Shown here: positions 5,258 to 5,686 of the stretch, piece by piece
Position numbering within the stretch: position 1 is the stretch's first letter
Layout of the letters: each line of letters opens with the position of its first letter
NCBI GenBank assembly: GCA_029288115.1
Contig: JARFPV010000118.1
Span: 1-5,686, forward strand
Direction: 5' to 3'
DNA length: 5,686 nt
From: Akkermansiaceae bacterium
GTDB taxonomy: Bacteria; Verrucomicrobiota; Verrucomicrobiia; Verrucomicrobiales; Akkermansiaceae
Translations under genes and position numbers: made by a program
The notes under the pieces: generated by a model
Told to the model about the DNA's origin: nothing
The model's input: the letters and a program-made list of their open reading frames with translations, nothing else
Database searches by the model: none

Positions 5258-5686
5258 TCAGCTGTTGACCTGACAGATGGCCTTTCCAAGCGAATCGATC
5301 AATTTCTGGCGTATGGGCGCCGCCTTGCTGGCTATGTCCCGCTGCAGCCGCTCATATTCTGCGCGCCCATCGGATGTCTCTATTTGAATCGCCTCATAGC
5401 CATATTGCCGGAGGTCATACGGGCTAGCCCGCATGTCGAGCTCCCGGGTTTCAAGAGCTAATAAGAATGTATCCCAAAGAAGCTCGCTGCCAACCCACGG
5501 CATGCATTTCGATGCCCATTTGTAGAGATCCATGTTGGTATGCAAACAGGCAGGTTGCTCGTTCTGCTCGCGTGTATCCAGTGTTGGGCGAAGTTTGTTG
5601 AAGCCAAGTGCCTCCGGGCTGAAGAAGCGGTAGGCATCGAAGTGGGAACAGGTAATCGGCAGCGACTCGACTATACGGTCGGTCTC
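5258..5686 (-). CDS. 3-methyladenine DNA glycosylase-annotated family, C-terminal part
   Basis: Partial gene: the frame is open from TGA (5258-5260) to the right edge, giving the last 142 residues. The 5' part and the start lie outside the window. The TTG at 5543-5545 is an internal leucine (CLHTNMD), not a start, because homologous-looking sequence continues upstream. Numbered from the first visible codon, I see TCSHFDAYRFFSPEA (12-26), a TREQNEQPACLHTNMDLYKW stretch (38-57), LDMRASPYDL (83-92), IETSDGRAEYERLQRD (102-117) and a final AAPIRQKLI. These blocks match, from memory, a family in Planctomycetota, Verrucomicrobiota and Actinobacteria that databases name 3-methyladenine DNA glycosylase, an enzyme that would excise alkylated bases. 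No catalytic residue can be assigned from this fragment, so family membership is firmer than activity. It lies in tandem with the EF-hand gene, 119 bp upstream of it. Confidence 0.72.
   Translation of the reverse strand, partial: ETDRIVESLPITCSHFDAYRFFSPEALGFNKLRPTLDTREQNEQPACLHTNMDLYKWASKCMPWVGSELLWDTFLLALETRELDMRASPYDLRQYGYEAIQIETSDGRAEYERLQRDIASKAAPIRQKLIDSLGKAICQVNS

Overview
The window is a chromosomal-looking piece of a bacterial genome with four complete protein genes and one gene cut by the right edge. I see no mobile element, CRISPR array, tRNA or rRNA. The source is probably a Verrucomicrobiota-type bacterium, with a Planctomycetota relative as the alternative. The reasons are the family mix (actinobacterial-style PurB, a divergent Lnt-like enzyme, an MscS channel fused to a cyclic-nucleotide domain, and a glycosylase-annotated family with the LDMRASPYDL motif) and the lack of a Shine-Dalgarno sequence before all four visible starts. 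This taxonomic call is inference from remembered family features, not a search.

Layout. Positions 1-139 are non-coding sequence downstream of purB, with only a weak inverted repeat. purB (minus, 140-1558) encodes adenylosuccinate lyase. A 132-bp divergent intergenic region (1559-1690) separates it from a plus-strand pair: an apolipoprotein N-acyltransferase-like membrane enzyme (1691-3079) and, after a 71-bp gap with a small hairpin, an MscS-family channel with a C-terminal cyclic-nucleotide-binding domain (3151-4689). A strong, apparently bidirectional terminator (4688-4732) lies between the channel gene and a convergent minus-strand gene for a small secreted Cys/Ala/Lys-repeat protein with one EF-hand loop (4752-5138). 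Upstream of that gene is a 119-bp leader with a 7-bp-arm inverted repeat and a TTGACA hexamer. The last gene (minus, 5258 to the window edge) is the C-terminal part of a protein in a family annotated as 3-methyladenine DNA glycosylase; its frame is open through the right edge.

How the genes relate. There is no obvious shared pathway. PurB is purine-synthesis housekeeping. The Lnt-like protein and the channel both belong to the cell envelope and may be co-transcribed. The EF-hand protein is predicted to be exported. The most interesting items are the exported Cys-repeat/EF-hand protein, for which I recognise no described family, the intact ligand pocket on the channel (a bCNG-type protein) with a CxxC just before it, and the altered active-site surroundings of the Lnt-like enzyme.
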